A stretch of DNA of 64,000 nucleotides from Oxytricha trifallax. Its lineage: Eukaryota; Ciliophora; Spirotrichea; Sporadotrichida; Oxytrichidae. A program made the position numbers and the translations under genes. Every line of letters begins with the position of its first letter. Position 1 is the first letter of the stretch. Where the stretch lies: the NCBI GenBank assembly GCA_000711775.1, contig ARYC01002605.1, forward strand, positions 1 to 64,000, in the 5' to 3' direction. The notes below the pieces were generated by a model, which saw only the letters and a program-made list of their open reading frames with translations, made no database searches and was not told the DNA's origin. Shown here in pieces: positions 43,633 to 54,104 of this stretch.

Positions 43633-43656
43633 AAAAAAATACTCTTGGGGTTTTAT
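43633..43656. repeat. Right terminal inverted repeat of the 8.8-kb element
   Basis: Exact inverse of 34865-34888: seven A, then TACTCTTGGGGTTTTAT. Confidence 0.85.
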
Positions 43657-43792
43657 ATATTAATAATGTTTTCTAATAAAAATATAACTTTTAGCATATA
43701 AATTTAATATACATTATTTTGTCTAGTAATCTAAACTACATTAATATATTCTTACTGTAAATATATTTAAGTACAGGAAAAATGATGATATA

Positions 43793-43990
43793 ATGAAAAA
43801 ACCTCCTAGTCCAAGAACAGTCAATAAGCAAAGAAGACAGAGTTAAAGATTACTTAATCAAGAAGAATTATTGAAACTAAATGAAATAGATCTTCAAAAA
43901 AATAATCATTCCTATATAGGATCAGATGCCCTTGCCAGACATCTCAAAGGAACTAAATTTATGAAATTTATTTCTAAATTTTAATAAGTT
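43793..43990 (+). CDS. Probable first MDS of locus 2 (N-terminus)
   Basis: The ATG at 43793 opens MKKPPSPRTVNKQRRQSQ, LLNQEELLKLNEIDLQKN and ALARHLKGTKFMKFISKF, then becomes AT-rich non-coding. Composition and codon use match the other coding segments, and an A-rich upstream is usual for a start. The 12 bases TTTTAATAAGTT at 43979-43990 recur at 61493-61504, where block T begins. That would be a pointer joining them, although the reading phase is ambiguous. No locus 1 counterpart is in the window; it may lie left of TBE-1. Confidence 0.55.
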
Positions 43991-45660
43991 TTATATAAAC
44001 TACATATGAGTCACAGAGAAACTTGAAAAATTTCAATACTTATCTCCCATCAGAATATTACAATTAAATTTAAATAATATTTATAAAATATGACCTGAGT
44101 TTAATATAAGTTGACTTTGATTAAAATGCACCTTAAAATGAAGATAGTAGATCAAATCATAACAACATCTACAATATTGCTAAGAAATTAATTTATTTGA
44201 GAGCATTAAATCAAATTGAATTAATGAAATCTTTAATTTATGGTTTTTTTATTTTTATAAGTAAATATTACTTAAATTGCCAAAAAATGCTTTATCTAAG
44301 TTTAAGCAATTTAAAAGCACATAATTTGTTCATCAGATTTAATGTTTTTTGTGAAGTAAAAAGGAATTTTCCTCAATTTATAGGTAAATTTGAAATTAGG
44401 TATAATATATAACATATTCCAGCTGTGATAAACTAAATTCATCAGTTTATTTGTAGTTTAACTTTTGATAGTTAGTAATTAATTTATTTTAACCCTTATT
44501 TTATTTAAAAAATAGTATAATCATATAATAGTGGTTCACAAGATCCTAGCATTTTGCTGAATGGGAATGTAGTGCCAGATAAAAAGATTATTTTAAATAT
44601 TAAAGAATGTATAAATTGCTGAAAATATATTTAATTTTGTAATTCCAAATTTTGGGTATAATTTTCTCAAACATAGACAATTGAACTGATTATTCAAATT
44701 AGAATTCAAAATTAAATGAATTTTATTAGAAAATAATATGTAAAAAATATAAAATAAACATAAATATCGAACTTTTAAGCATGAAATTTGACTAAAAAAT
44801 TACAAAAAACTACAAAATGACATAGTAGCGCTGTTAAAAGGAAAAATTATCCATTTATTTTACTTTATGATTAAGTCTGGTTAGTTATAAAGGATAATTT
44901 GAAGAAAAAAAATTTTAATCTTATACCAAACAGTTTAGAATAGAAAATTAGAAGAATATGCTTTCTATCAAATTTTTCTATAAAATAATTTATTTCCTAA
45001 ACTAACTTGACAATTAACTCCCCCATATAAAATGTGATTGGCAATCACTTTATTTAATTTGTTTTTTCTATAATATTCTATAATATAAGTAAAATATCAC
45101 TTAGGCTGCACAACCCAGCACTAATTAACAAATTCATAAGCGCTAAGTATGATTGGGGGGAATTAAAATGTTTTTTAATCCGAACATATGTTGAGGCATT
45201 TACCCAAATGCTTGGATTCAGGATGTATCATATGCCATCATCATATGATTAGAGACTAAATGATTTTCTCTAAAATATTTTATGATATCAATAATTTTTT
45301 AATGTTTGTCTGTTGTCTGGTTTTAAAAATTCAAGATCTTAGATGACTTTTAGTCTTTTATTATATTTTGATGTTATAAATCTTTTGGTCTCATTGAATT
45401 TAAGTGTCAAATTTCTAAAACAAGATAAAGGCATCTTTTTTTATATAATTGATATGCAAAAATTTTGGAAACTTGTTGTATAAACAAAAACAGAAGATGT
45501 TTTATTTTATCTGTTTTAAATAAATATTTTTACATAAGTAGTGACGATAATAATAGTATGATAAGATAATTGAATGCGTATTTGAATAATTAAAGTTGAA
45601 ATTTTGAATCCTTTCTTTTATTTCATATTAATTATATTAAAACTTATTAAAAAATTCATT
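43991..45660. other. AT-rich eliminated-type DNA
   Basis: A plus-strand open frame of 71 codons at 44197 is Ile/Leu/Phe-rich but has no counterpart in locus 1. Nothing else recognised in about 1.7 kb. Confidence 0.4.
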
Positions 45661-45666
45661 TAAAAA

Positions 45667-48600
45667 TACAGATAGATAAGGCAACGGCACAGCATATTAA
45701 GACTTCACTAATCAATACTCAACATTTACATTTGATACTAACATGCAGTTGGCAGGCCTTACTTTCGAAGATTTTTTTAAGGAAGTTTTCGAAATTGAAA
45801 ATCTCAATCAAAAGCTTATGTAATTAATTAATGACAATAAAACCTGTTTAACAATTTTTCCTTTATAAATTCTCAAATTAATGGGGAAAATTTATATTTG
45901 CTTTTTTTTATGCACAACAATGCCAATTAATAAGTTAATGATAAATAACCTTATAACTAAAAGAAAAACTTAGAAGAAAGCGAATAATAACATAATGCTA
46001 ATCTACAAAATAATCCCAACTCATAGTCAGTTTATGTAAATTCATAACCCACATAACCTAATGATAATATTTATTACAATTGTTTATAATTAATAAAGCA
46101 TTGATGATTAAAATAATTAGATATTTATAATTATAAATAGAAAAAACTTTTGAGTTCTTTGAAGTTTTTTTTTGTAAACTTCATGATTCTATTAAGAATG
46201 AAATTAAAGTTTAAAAAATGAAAATAAAGAAATTGCATTAAAGATACTTACGATTGGTTGGTTGAGGAGTCTTTGTGTTCTTGTTGGGTAAAATTTGTAA
46301 AGATGTCAATTTTTTAATTGGTAGAGATGGTTTTAGTTTTAAGTTCAATGATCCTACTTATGTTTTTAATATTGCTCGAATCAATCATAATTTCTGATCA
46401 GTTCATAATCCTTAGTTAAAATATTATTCTAGTTATTTCTATTTTTTAGCAATTAAACTTGATCTGTTTATTCTTAACGCCTTATTTCCATTCTTAATAG
46501 AATCATGTGGTTGTAATATTAGATTGATGATAGTTAATTTTTTATCTAAAAATACTATACATTGGTGATTATTTTGGGAAACTTTAAAAAAAGAATAAAT
46601 AAAATATGTAAATTACAAATACTTTAAGCTTATTTAAAGCATAAAATTAAAATAAAATGTATAAAATTGATAGTAATTATAATAAAAGGAAATTATATAG
46701 ATGTAGAAGTTTTAATTTTAATCATAAATTTTGATTTTAAATTTTAATTAAACTTAAATATTAGTATAGTTTTGTCAAATGCTAAATTTACAGAACATAT
46801 AATAATTTATAAATTAATATTTATAGATAATCCTTCATTATATTCATTAATGTCATTCCCTTATATTTTTATTTAAAATCATAATCTTCCAATAATTTAA
46901 TATTTTAATTACAAAGATTTAGGTTTAAGAATATTGGAGGTCTCAGAGGAGATAAGAAAAAAATGATAAAATTTAAATCATAAAAAGTTGCAAGAAAATA
47001 TTTGTTCATTCAATTAATGGAAGGTATATTTAAGGAACTTGATCAAAATACTTCCTTCGTGAGTTAGCTAGGACACATTTGTTATCAAATAATTATTTAT
47101 GACAATTTATTCAAAATTTGATATACATTCGCTTCAGTATTTCTTTTGTTTATATATATATATGTAATTATTAACAAATTAAATAATTTGGACACCTTGA
47201 ATATCAATTGATGTATATTCATTTCATAAATAGCAGCTTGTAGAAGAACTTTTTGGCAATATTTTAACTACTAAAAATATCCTAATAACGAAAGAAATTA
47301 GGTTTTTTGGATAGAGTATTATTTGCAACTTGTGAATAAATTTTACTTGAAAGTGCACTGTTTAGCTTTAGAAATAAAGTTGGAAACGGTATTGATTATT
47401 CTTATTTTATTGATGGAAATCAATTTTATTATAAATTACTCTCATTTATTAACAAATCACCATAAAATTTATAATATGTGGAAATAATTTTTAATTGAAA
47501 ATGAAATAAGTAAAATTATATAGAAATCATTAGCAATTAGAACTTGATGCACTTTATGAGATGTCAACAAATGATGTTATCGAATTTTGGAGGAAATTCC
47601 AACAAGATGAATCATCTATTATTTAGATAATGAAATTAGGCTAAAAAATAAGCAAAAACGTGCAAAAATTGAAGGTAAAAACTAAAAAGTTAGAAGAGGA
47701 TTAGATTATTAAGAAAGATTAACTATTCTTTGAATATTATTTATAATTATGATCTATAAGTAAAGATCTCGGCAAGTATAACAAATATTTATGTATATAA
47801 AATATTAATATAATTATACTAAATCTATGCTCTATTTCACTTAGAGTTACTTCATGATCCAATCAAAACCCCAAAACACCTTAGTGAGGTTTATAAGTGC
47901 TTTGATATGTAGGGTATAGTTGGGGTCTTATTGGGGTTAGTAGATAAATTAGGCCAATTTGCAAAATGAGAAATAGAAATTAGCGAAATTTAGGGTATAT
48001 TTATGATGAGTATTATTTATTTTTACTGCTTAAGCTTAGGTATGGTACGAGTATTAATATAGACTAAATCAAACCAGTACTGAATTATACAGCCATATCA
48101 AGACTCCTTAGCAAGAGTGCTCAACTGTTAGGTATCAATGCTTGTTAGCTGTTTAACATTATAACTCAGGATCTTGAAAACATCCTGTAAGAAAACTAAA
48201 GTTCTCACAGGTCCATATTGACTATCTCAGTGATTCTAAGACATTAAAGTATTGGGCTCACTTTCCTCTTGACTAACGAGCTGTCATGTTTCATCGCAAG
48301 TTTCCTGAAATGCTTATCTCTCCTTAAACTATAATATATAGCCAATATTTATAAAAGAAATGGCATTAATTTCAAGACTGTCAACAGAGTGAAGAGAATA
48401 ATTGATTTTACAGTGCCATATTATAGTAATAATTTAAACTTTATATATATATATATATGATTAAATGCAGAGAGCTATTACTAATAAAAAATCAAGTTCA
48501 TACATATTAATGAAGCAGTGTTCAAATTCAACACTTTCATTGATAAGTCCTGGTATAAAAGTATGATAATATTGAAGTATATAATTAAAAAGTAAAGGTT

Positions 48601-51600
48601 GCCACTCATGCAATTTTAGCTGATATTAGTGAAGATTCAGGTCTAGAAGATTATGTCATTCATCCTTGCTCTATTAAGCGAGAGCAATTTATCGAGATTT
48701 TGCATAAGCTCAGAGAGAAGTATAGCAACTAAGAACTTATCTTTTTTGTTGATATCTTATCAGTTCATAAGACTAAGGAGTCTAAGAATGCTTATGAAAA
48801 GTTAAACATAACTCGTGTGTATACAACGTTCCTTATACCCCATAATTTAATGGAATTGAATTTATTGGAGTTAAATTAAGACTTACTACAAGAAGCTACT
48901 GCTGTATCATCTAATGCATGAATTACCAATCGATACAGTAGACTTAATACAAAGTAGTTGCAAGAGAGTGAATAAAGATAAGACTACGATATGTGCAAGG
49001 AAAGGAAGAATGAATGTTTATTAATAAGTTTTAGACTTAAATGAATGAAATAGTCCACATATTAAATGGACCCTTAAAAGGATTAGGCTTCTCTTTCTTT
49101 TCTTCTTCTTAAGGCTTGACAGGCCCTAAGCTTCTTCTCTTAGTGCCATCTCCTGCATCTATGTTCATATCTTCTAGCTTTTAAACATCTTTATAAAGTC
49201 TCTGCTAACTAAATGAACTGTCTTATGTTTTCTATCTCTATGAACCTTAGCATGCTCTTTCACAAGATATATACCAGTGCCAGATTTTCCTACAAAGTTG
49301 ATTGTCAAAGCTTACTTGAAAGATAAGGATGCTTCTAAAGTTCCTCTAGCCAAGCTGAGCTTATTAGAATGTCTTGCTTTTTCTAGTTTTTAGGAGAGAT
49401 AGAATAACGTTTCTTATGTGCTTCTTCAATAATTTCTCTGAGATAATCCTCTTTTATTGTACCAAGAACACCAAAGAAAAAGTTCCTCTCTGGTAGTTTA
49501 TTAGAGAGTTGTGTCTTGGTAGGAAGGTAAACTACGACTTCCTCATCTTACATGGCATCCTCATAAAGATTAGTGACTAAAATCTCAGGGTAGTTGGGAA
49601 TTTCTATTAAAATAATCTCTTTATTTTTAAAAGCTTTATTCTCCTCACAAAGTATTGCTTTCAAGAATGAAATTTTGGTACCTTCCATCGTTGGAAGGAA
49701 TAATCCAACTGTATATTATGCTAATAGTCATCAAGTTATCTTACTAAGTAATGTTAGGTACCGATAGATATCTTACTTACTTCTGAATCTTGAAATCATT
49801 TCTTGAGCCTCAACTCTTTTCATTTGGTCATTGAGTGATTCCATCTTTGTTCCTCTTCCTATAAATGAATTTCAAATTATAATTTATAGACTTCTGGATC
49901 CTATTATTTAAAAACTTATTATTAAATATGGGTATCTTATAAGGAGGTCAACCCTGCAAAGATACGTGGAGGAAGTTTGCAGAAGCTGTAACAATCTGCA
50001 GAAATGGAGCTACATTTTTATCAATTTAGTTCCATTAAACTAGTACTAAATTTGTTTTATTATAATTAGTACATGTACTAAATTCGTTTAATTTTAATTG
50101 GTACCAATTTAATAGTACCAAAACTTAATCGTACCTAGTTTTAAACTAATGAGGTTTTAATGGAAAAGTTCCAAAATTGTTCAAAACCTAATTGGTACCA
50201 GTATCAACCTGAATTCATTCTCAGTTGGTACCAAAATTAAAAATATTAAGCATAAAATTAGAAAATTTATAGTTATAAACTAAGTATAAAAATGATGTCT
50301 AACAACTAAGAATCAACCATTGTAGTTGCAGTGCCAGCACCTATACAAAGTTAGTATAACGAGTGAGGTTTTCACTTATTTATAATAGAAATTTAAATTT
50401 GAATTTAAACATGGCGGTCAACTTAAATCGTAGAGCGGCACTTTTAGGAGCAGGTCAATCAATGCTCAACTTTGGCTCCACTAAAAAGCTTGAAATTATT
50501 TATGTTGTGAGGGAGGTAGAGCTAAGAGCTCTTGAATTTAAAGCAGAGGTTTTTATTATAGAAGTATTAAACCAAAAGGATAGTGCAGAGATAGGAGTTA
50601 AAACTTAAATTAATTATGTCGAGGAGCTAAAAGAACAGCAACCAATCGAAAAGATAAAACATATTAATGTGAAGACTGCTAGAATCTTTTCTCAAACAAA
50701 CAATGCTTGAAGAGACACCTGAAAGAGGTACACTCTGGCAAAGCGAAGATCTATTTTAAACATGATAAGGTAGATGGTAGGTATTAGTGCACGACATGTA
50801 TGAAATCATATACTCACTCAGCTAAAGTTAAAAGGCATATGCAAAAGCATCACCTCAGTGAGACTAAAAAACTAGTGCCAGCTAAAAGAAAATCTAATAC
50901 TCTTGAGTCATAAAGAGAGCAGCAAGAGAGACTCAAGAGACAGAAGCGATATGAATCGATGAACCAGCCAGCAGGTAATACAATTTTAGCATGCTTCTAA
51001 GCGAAGGCTATGAATATACCTGCATTAAATGCAGTTGATCTCAGCACTTGTATTGAAAACTACTTGAATATAAACGTGCCTGCAAAAGCAAAGCTCATAG
51101 TAGTTGATGAGTATGCATACAAGGTGTATCCATTCAGTTATCTTATTAAGAACCAACAGTATTAGAACGAGTTTGCAAATGAATACATGGTACTTAGAGA
51201 GGCCTAAAGAAAAGACTGCAAGAATTTGCTTAAGCTAAATGGTGTTATTTTAAGTTATGGTTTCATCGCATTAAGTCTAAAGAAATTTGAGATGACTCTG
51301 AAGGACTACCTATATCACAATATATACCCTGATGACTTAAACGATATACTCATAGATATGATTCAGGGTGTTAAGGAGTTGCATGAACTTGGATATGTTC
51401 ATAGAGATTTGAAGCCTGAAAACGTTATGCTAAATCTCTGCCCTTTAGAAGTAGTGGTTATCGATTTCAATAGAGCTTTAAGATAGGAGATTGTCACTTT
51501 AGCACAGGTACTTGGTACTCCAGGTTACTTCCCAATAAGAGAGAAGTGGACTAATGGTTCTGTTTAATGGGATGTTTGGGCAGTAGCAGCAATAATATTA

Positions 51601-53198
51601 GAAAGTGACATGGAATGTATGTCTTACTTTGGTACAAAGCATGAAAAATAATCAATAAGTTTGGCTCAGAAACATATAAAGTAAGAAGATGTCTGCTAAG
51701 AAATTAAAAGCATAGTAGAGATGATAATCGTGAGAGCTCCTAACTATCCTCGGTAAACATTAGATGACATACTTGACCCACTTAGAGAGAGCAAGGTTCA
51801 AAAGATATAATAAAGACAAGCAGATAAAATTTGTATGATTTAAGTAAACTAAAATTCATTAAATTAAGATAAAACCTGCATTTTGTCTACTAACCCCAAT
51901 AAGACCCCAACTATACCCTACAAATCAAAGCACTTATAAACCTCACAAAGGGGTTTTGGGGTTTAGATTGAATTCACATAAAACCTACATTTTGTCTACT
52001 AACCCATTAAGATCCCAGCTATACCCTACAAATTAAAGCACTTGTAAACCTAACTAAGGGGTTTTGGGGTTTTGAATGACCTCCTCATTGATGGCCTAGT
52101 TCATTAAAAACTAAATAGTTAATAGAAATAAGGGTAGATATTTTGGGCAAATGGGAGCTAATAGTCAAGGCCTCTAACTTCAAAACAATTTTATAAAAAA
52201 TTGAAAATTAGTTATTTTTAAAACAGTATAAAAAATAATTTTAGTGACATAGGAGTTGCAATAGTGTCAGCTTGGGGTGGAGCTAGATCTTCCTGGGAAT
52301 TTTAATATGGAAACAAGGCATTCTGCGATTTATTAAAAATCCCTGAGAGCACGCTTCCTGGTCTTCCTATAAACTCAATCATGCCAAAGGCAATTGCTTA
52401 ATTTCATGATTAAATTATTAAGAAATTCTATCAAGATGGTCTTCCCAAAGTTCTTGGTAAATTAAGAATATTACTCGCTAGAAATATCGATGGATATTTG
52501 ATACCAATATAACTTAGAATCAACTTCTACTATCATCAGAAATTCAGCTAAAATAATATTCTAAATAATTTATAATCATATTAATTCAAATATAAGTTAC
52601 TAATTTTAATAATTTGTAAGCTATTCATTCACTGCATAAGCTGAAAAGGTAAAAAATTGGAATTTATATAACGACGAGCAAAATAAAATTAATACAGATG
52701 ACTGTATGTTTTTTATTACTGATCATGAACTTAACATTTTAATTGAAAATTTTTATAAAAAATTCATTGCTTTATATAACTAATATTTAACATCTCTGAT
52801 TTCTCTTAAAATTTCTTATCTATAACTGGCGTTAGTCAATCGAGAATAAATTAAAATTAAGAATAAGGGGGTCATAAAGAAAATCTAAATAACTTTGTTA
52901 ATGAAAAATATATTTTTCATATTAATTTGATTATTTCGCTTGTAATTATAAATGAGTTCATATTTTAATGATTTTATTTAATAAAATTTAAATTATTTAA
53001 CAATGAAATATCGAAATATATGACAGTGGAACAATAGAATTTAAGTATGCTATAAAAAGGTGAAGTGGGTTTAATTAATAAATTGGTAAATTTGAGAAAA
53101 TTCAGCAATACTTTAGATCATTTTGATCCACATACAACATTCCCATGCGTTTTAAATTACTTCTAAACATCAAATAAAACATTAAATGAAGAATTAAT
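45667..53198 (+). CDS. Locus 2 block A: MDSs of the paralogous PAS-domain membrane protein (interrupted by TBE-4)
   Basis: Same order of segments as locus 1 block A: MQLAGLTFEDFFKEVFEIE (45746), KKKMIKFKSQKVARK (46955), LGFLDRVLFATCEQ, VIEFWRKFQ, LGKYALFHLELLHDPM. Then come IGVAIVSAWGGARSSWEF, INSIMPKAIAQFHDQI, LPKVLGKLRILLARN, MFFITDHEL and GLINKLVNLRKF. The PAS domain is uninterrupted where locus 1 has an extra IES. TBE-4 lies inside the segment coding LLHDPMTSS. With TBE-4 and the IESs removed, the frame is continuous at each junction I could check. TmcB-like assignment is tentative, as for locus 1. Confidence 0.75.
45828..45934. other. IES, pointer TTAATGA (107 bp)
   Basis: TTAATGA at 45828-45834 and 45935-45941. 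Excision joins QKLMQLIN to DKQPYNQKKN in frame. Confidence 0.8.
46085..46936. other. Probable IES between block A segments 2 and 3, locus 2
   Basis: AT-rich, no match to coding segments. It is shorter than the equivalent 1.4-kb interval in locus 1. The pointer was not resolved. Confidence 0.45.
47071..47189. other. IES, pointer GGACAC (119 bp)
   Basis: GGACAC at 47071-47076 and 47190-47195. Excision joins SFVSQLGH to LEYQLMYIHF. Orthologous to 5164-5290 in locus 1. Confidence 0.88.
47416..47522. other. IES, pointer GAAATCA (107 bp)
   Basis: GAAATCA at 47416-47422 and 47523-47529. Excision joins YFIDGN to HQQLELDALYE. Confidence 0.87.
47714..47761. other. IES, pointer AAAGAT (48 bp)
   Basis: AAAGAT at 47714-47719 and 47762-47767, flanking the micro-MDS on its left. 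Confidence 0.85.
47762..47779 (+). other. 18-bp micro-MDS (KDLGKY), locus 2
   Basis: Identical in all 18 bases to 5869-5886 of locus 1. Bounded by pointers AAAGAT and TAT. Confidence 0.85.
47777..47825. other. IES, pointer TAT (49 bp)
   Basis: TAT at 47777-47779 and 47826-47828. Excision joins LGKY to ALFHLELLHDP. Confidence 0.75.
48003..49048 (+). pseudogene. TBE-4 transposase, degraded
   Basis: Recognisable stretches: KYWAHF, MFHRKFPE, FVDILSVHKTKESKN and PHNFNGIEFI, then VYQQVLDLNE and TGA at 49046-49048. The conserved Asn after the second catalytic Asp is Ile and the region of the final Glu is altered. Several frame breaks occur along its length. Confidence 0.75.
49060..49844 (-). pseudogene. 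TBE-4 22-kDa protein gene, probably damaged
   Basis: The ATG at 49844 begins MESLNDQMKRVEAQEM. HKKRYSISPKNQ and the basic C-terminal tail are present. The 26-nt intron at 49290-49315 (minus strand, GTAAGCTTTG to TTGTAG) is conserved. The N-terminal third (about 49690-49780) diverges strongly and may be out of frame. Confidence 0.65.
49845..50410. promoter_or_regulatory. Divergent region of TBE-4 with TTGGTACCA motifs
   Basis: TTGGTACCAA at 50098 and 50225, TTGGTACCA at 50192, and TTAGTACATGTACTAA near 50067. They lie between the divergent genes, like the other TBE motif arrays but with a different sequence. Confidence 0.5.
50411..51850 (+). CDS. TBE-4 57-kDa zinc-finger/kinase-like protein, one frameshift, stop codon lost
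   Basis: The ATG at 50411 (MAVNLNRRAALLGAGQS) corresponds to MSANLLRREALL. The frame shifts by one near 50640-50680, just before the first finger. After it both fingers (YQCEDCQNLFSNKQCLKRH; YQCTTCMKSYTHSAKVKRH), HRDLKPENVM and VIDFNRA are open. The usual C-terminal TGA is absent. With only TGA as stop, the frame continues through both copies of the terminal repeat and beyond the element. The end given is therefore only where similarity to the family stops. Confidence 0.75.
51871..52074. repeat. Tandemly duplicated right terminal repeat of TBE-4
   Basis: Two copies of about 95 bp (51871-51965 and about 51977-52074). Each begins near AAAACCTGCATTTTGTCTAC (or CTACATTTTGTCTAC), continues with CCCTACAAAT..AAAGCAC and ends in GGGGTTTTGGGGTTT. 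The inner copy is followed by AGATTGAATTC before the outer one starts. The other three TBEs have a single copy. Confidence 0.85.
52187..52236. other. IES, pointer AATTTTA (50 bp)
   Basis: AATTTTA at 52187-52193 and 52237-52243. Excision joins QLQNN to FSDIGVAIV in frame. Orthologous to 6093-6145. Confidence 0.87.
52546..52618. other. IES, pointer AGCTA (73 bp)
   Basis: AGCTA at 52546-52550 and 52619-52623. Excision joins YYHQKF to SYSFTAQAEKV. Confidence 0.85.
52731..52786. other. IES, pointer TTAACAT (56 bp)
   Basis: TTAACAT at 52731-52737 and 52787-52793. Excision joins FITDHEL to NISDFSQNFL. Confidence 0.87.
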
Positions 53199-54104
53199 AC
53201 CCTTAAAGGTACTCCTAGAATTTATGTTTCAACACTATATAATTATTAATAAAATTTTCAAATTGGTTTAAAATTTTTAATTAAATTTTTATTATTGAAT
53301 AAATAATAGAAAATCTTTACTTTTCTTTTGCTTTAATTATAATCATCTAAGGATAAAATTTGAATTAAAATTCAGAATTATATTACTTTAAATATACATA
53401 TAAATATGGAATATTAAATTATAATTAAATTAAATATTAAAAAAATCTTTTCAGTTAAAGTTTGCCAATTAAAACGATCTTGGGCTCATTCGTTAGAGAA
53501 TTCAAAATTAGCTGGACTTTACTATTGCCTACTATTTTATTGCATCTCTGGAGCGTGATAACTTGTTATTAATGTGGATGTATAATTAAATGAATTTAGA
53601 TGAGTTTAATTAAAGTCGAGTTATCTCGCTCCTGGAATGCGATAAAATAGTACCACCAATAGTAAAGTCCAGCTAATTTTAAATTCTCTATCAAACAAGC
53701 CCAAGATCATTCAAATTGGACAAATTTAACTGCCATGATTTTTTAAATATTTAATTTAATTATAATTAATTTTCCAAATTCAAATGTATTTCTACAATAA
53801 TGTTTGCATTGACTCTTGAACATGTTTAATGAGGAATAATATATTTCCCTCTATTAAATAATAGTTATTTAAAAATTGCTTATTTTAATGGATTTTATAT
53901 ATCTTAAATTGTATTTTTTAAGGTTTCAATTAATATAAATAATTTTTTTAAGATTTAATTATTCTAATTTATATGGTTTTAGTAGAATTATATAATATTT
54001 AGGTTTTGAATATCGAACTAATTTCTTTATGATAAACTTAAATAAAATATTCATTATTAAATTACCTAAACACATAAAATTATTTGTTTCTTCAATAATT
54101 TGTT
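53199..54104. other. IES between blocks A and B, locus 2, containing a foldback MITE
   Basis: TTAAT at 53194-53198 and 54105-54109 joins NEEL to MPLNKHPDYEL in phase. The spacer includes the foldback copy at 53400-53799. The locus 1 IES at the same site lacks it. Confidence 0.68.
53400..53799. mobile_element. Foldback MITE, TTGTAGG family (copy f, left end eroded)
   Basis: The right end TTCAAATGTATTTCTACAA-TA is kept and the left TTGTAGG end is lost. The arms keep AACGATCTTGGGCTCATTCG and TTATCTCGCTC with its inverse. Confidence 0.8.

Larger units (their letters stand above)
34865..43656 (+). mobile_element. Large GC-rich DD34E DNA transposon of unrecognised family (8.8 kb)
   Basis: A 24-bp perfect inverted repeat lies at 34865-34888 and 43633-43656 (ATAAAACCCCAAGAGTATT and its inverse). 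Inside lie five gene regions using TAA/TAG as glutamine: two overlapping plus-strand frames (35116-37877), a minus-strand gene (38287-39119), a transposase (39347-40972) and a long acidic-to-basic protein (41336-43570). Coding GC is far above the surrounding DNA. The CCCCAA in the ends resembles, but does not repeat, the telomere unit. A clear target duplication could not be fixed. I do not recognise this element as TBE, Tec or a known family. Confidence 0.82.
47864..52074 (+). mobile_element. TBE-4, inserted in a coding MDS of locus 2
   Basis: 4211 bp from CAAAACCCCAAAACACC to GGGGTTTTGGGGTTTTG, with target duplication AAT (47861-47863 and 52075-52077). Removing the element and one AAT gives LLHDP-MTSSLMAQFIKN in frame, the same as locus 1 (LLHDPMTYTSMAQFIKN). 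Genes: degraded transposase (+), 22-kDa (-), 57-kDa (+). The right end is duplicated in tandem. It is the most diverged of the four TBEs here. Confidence 0.93.
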
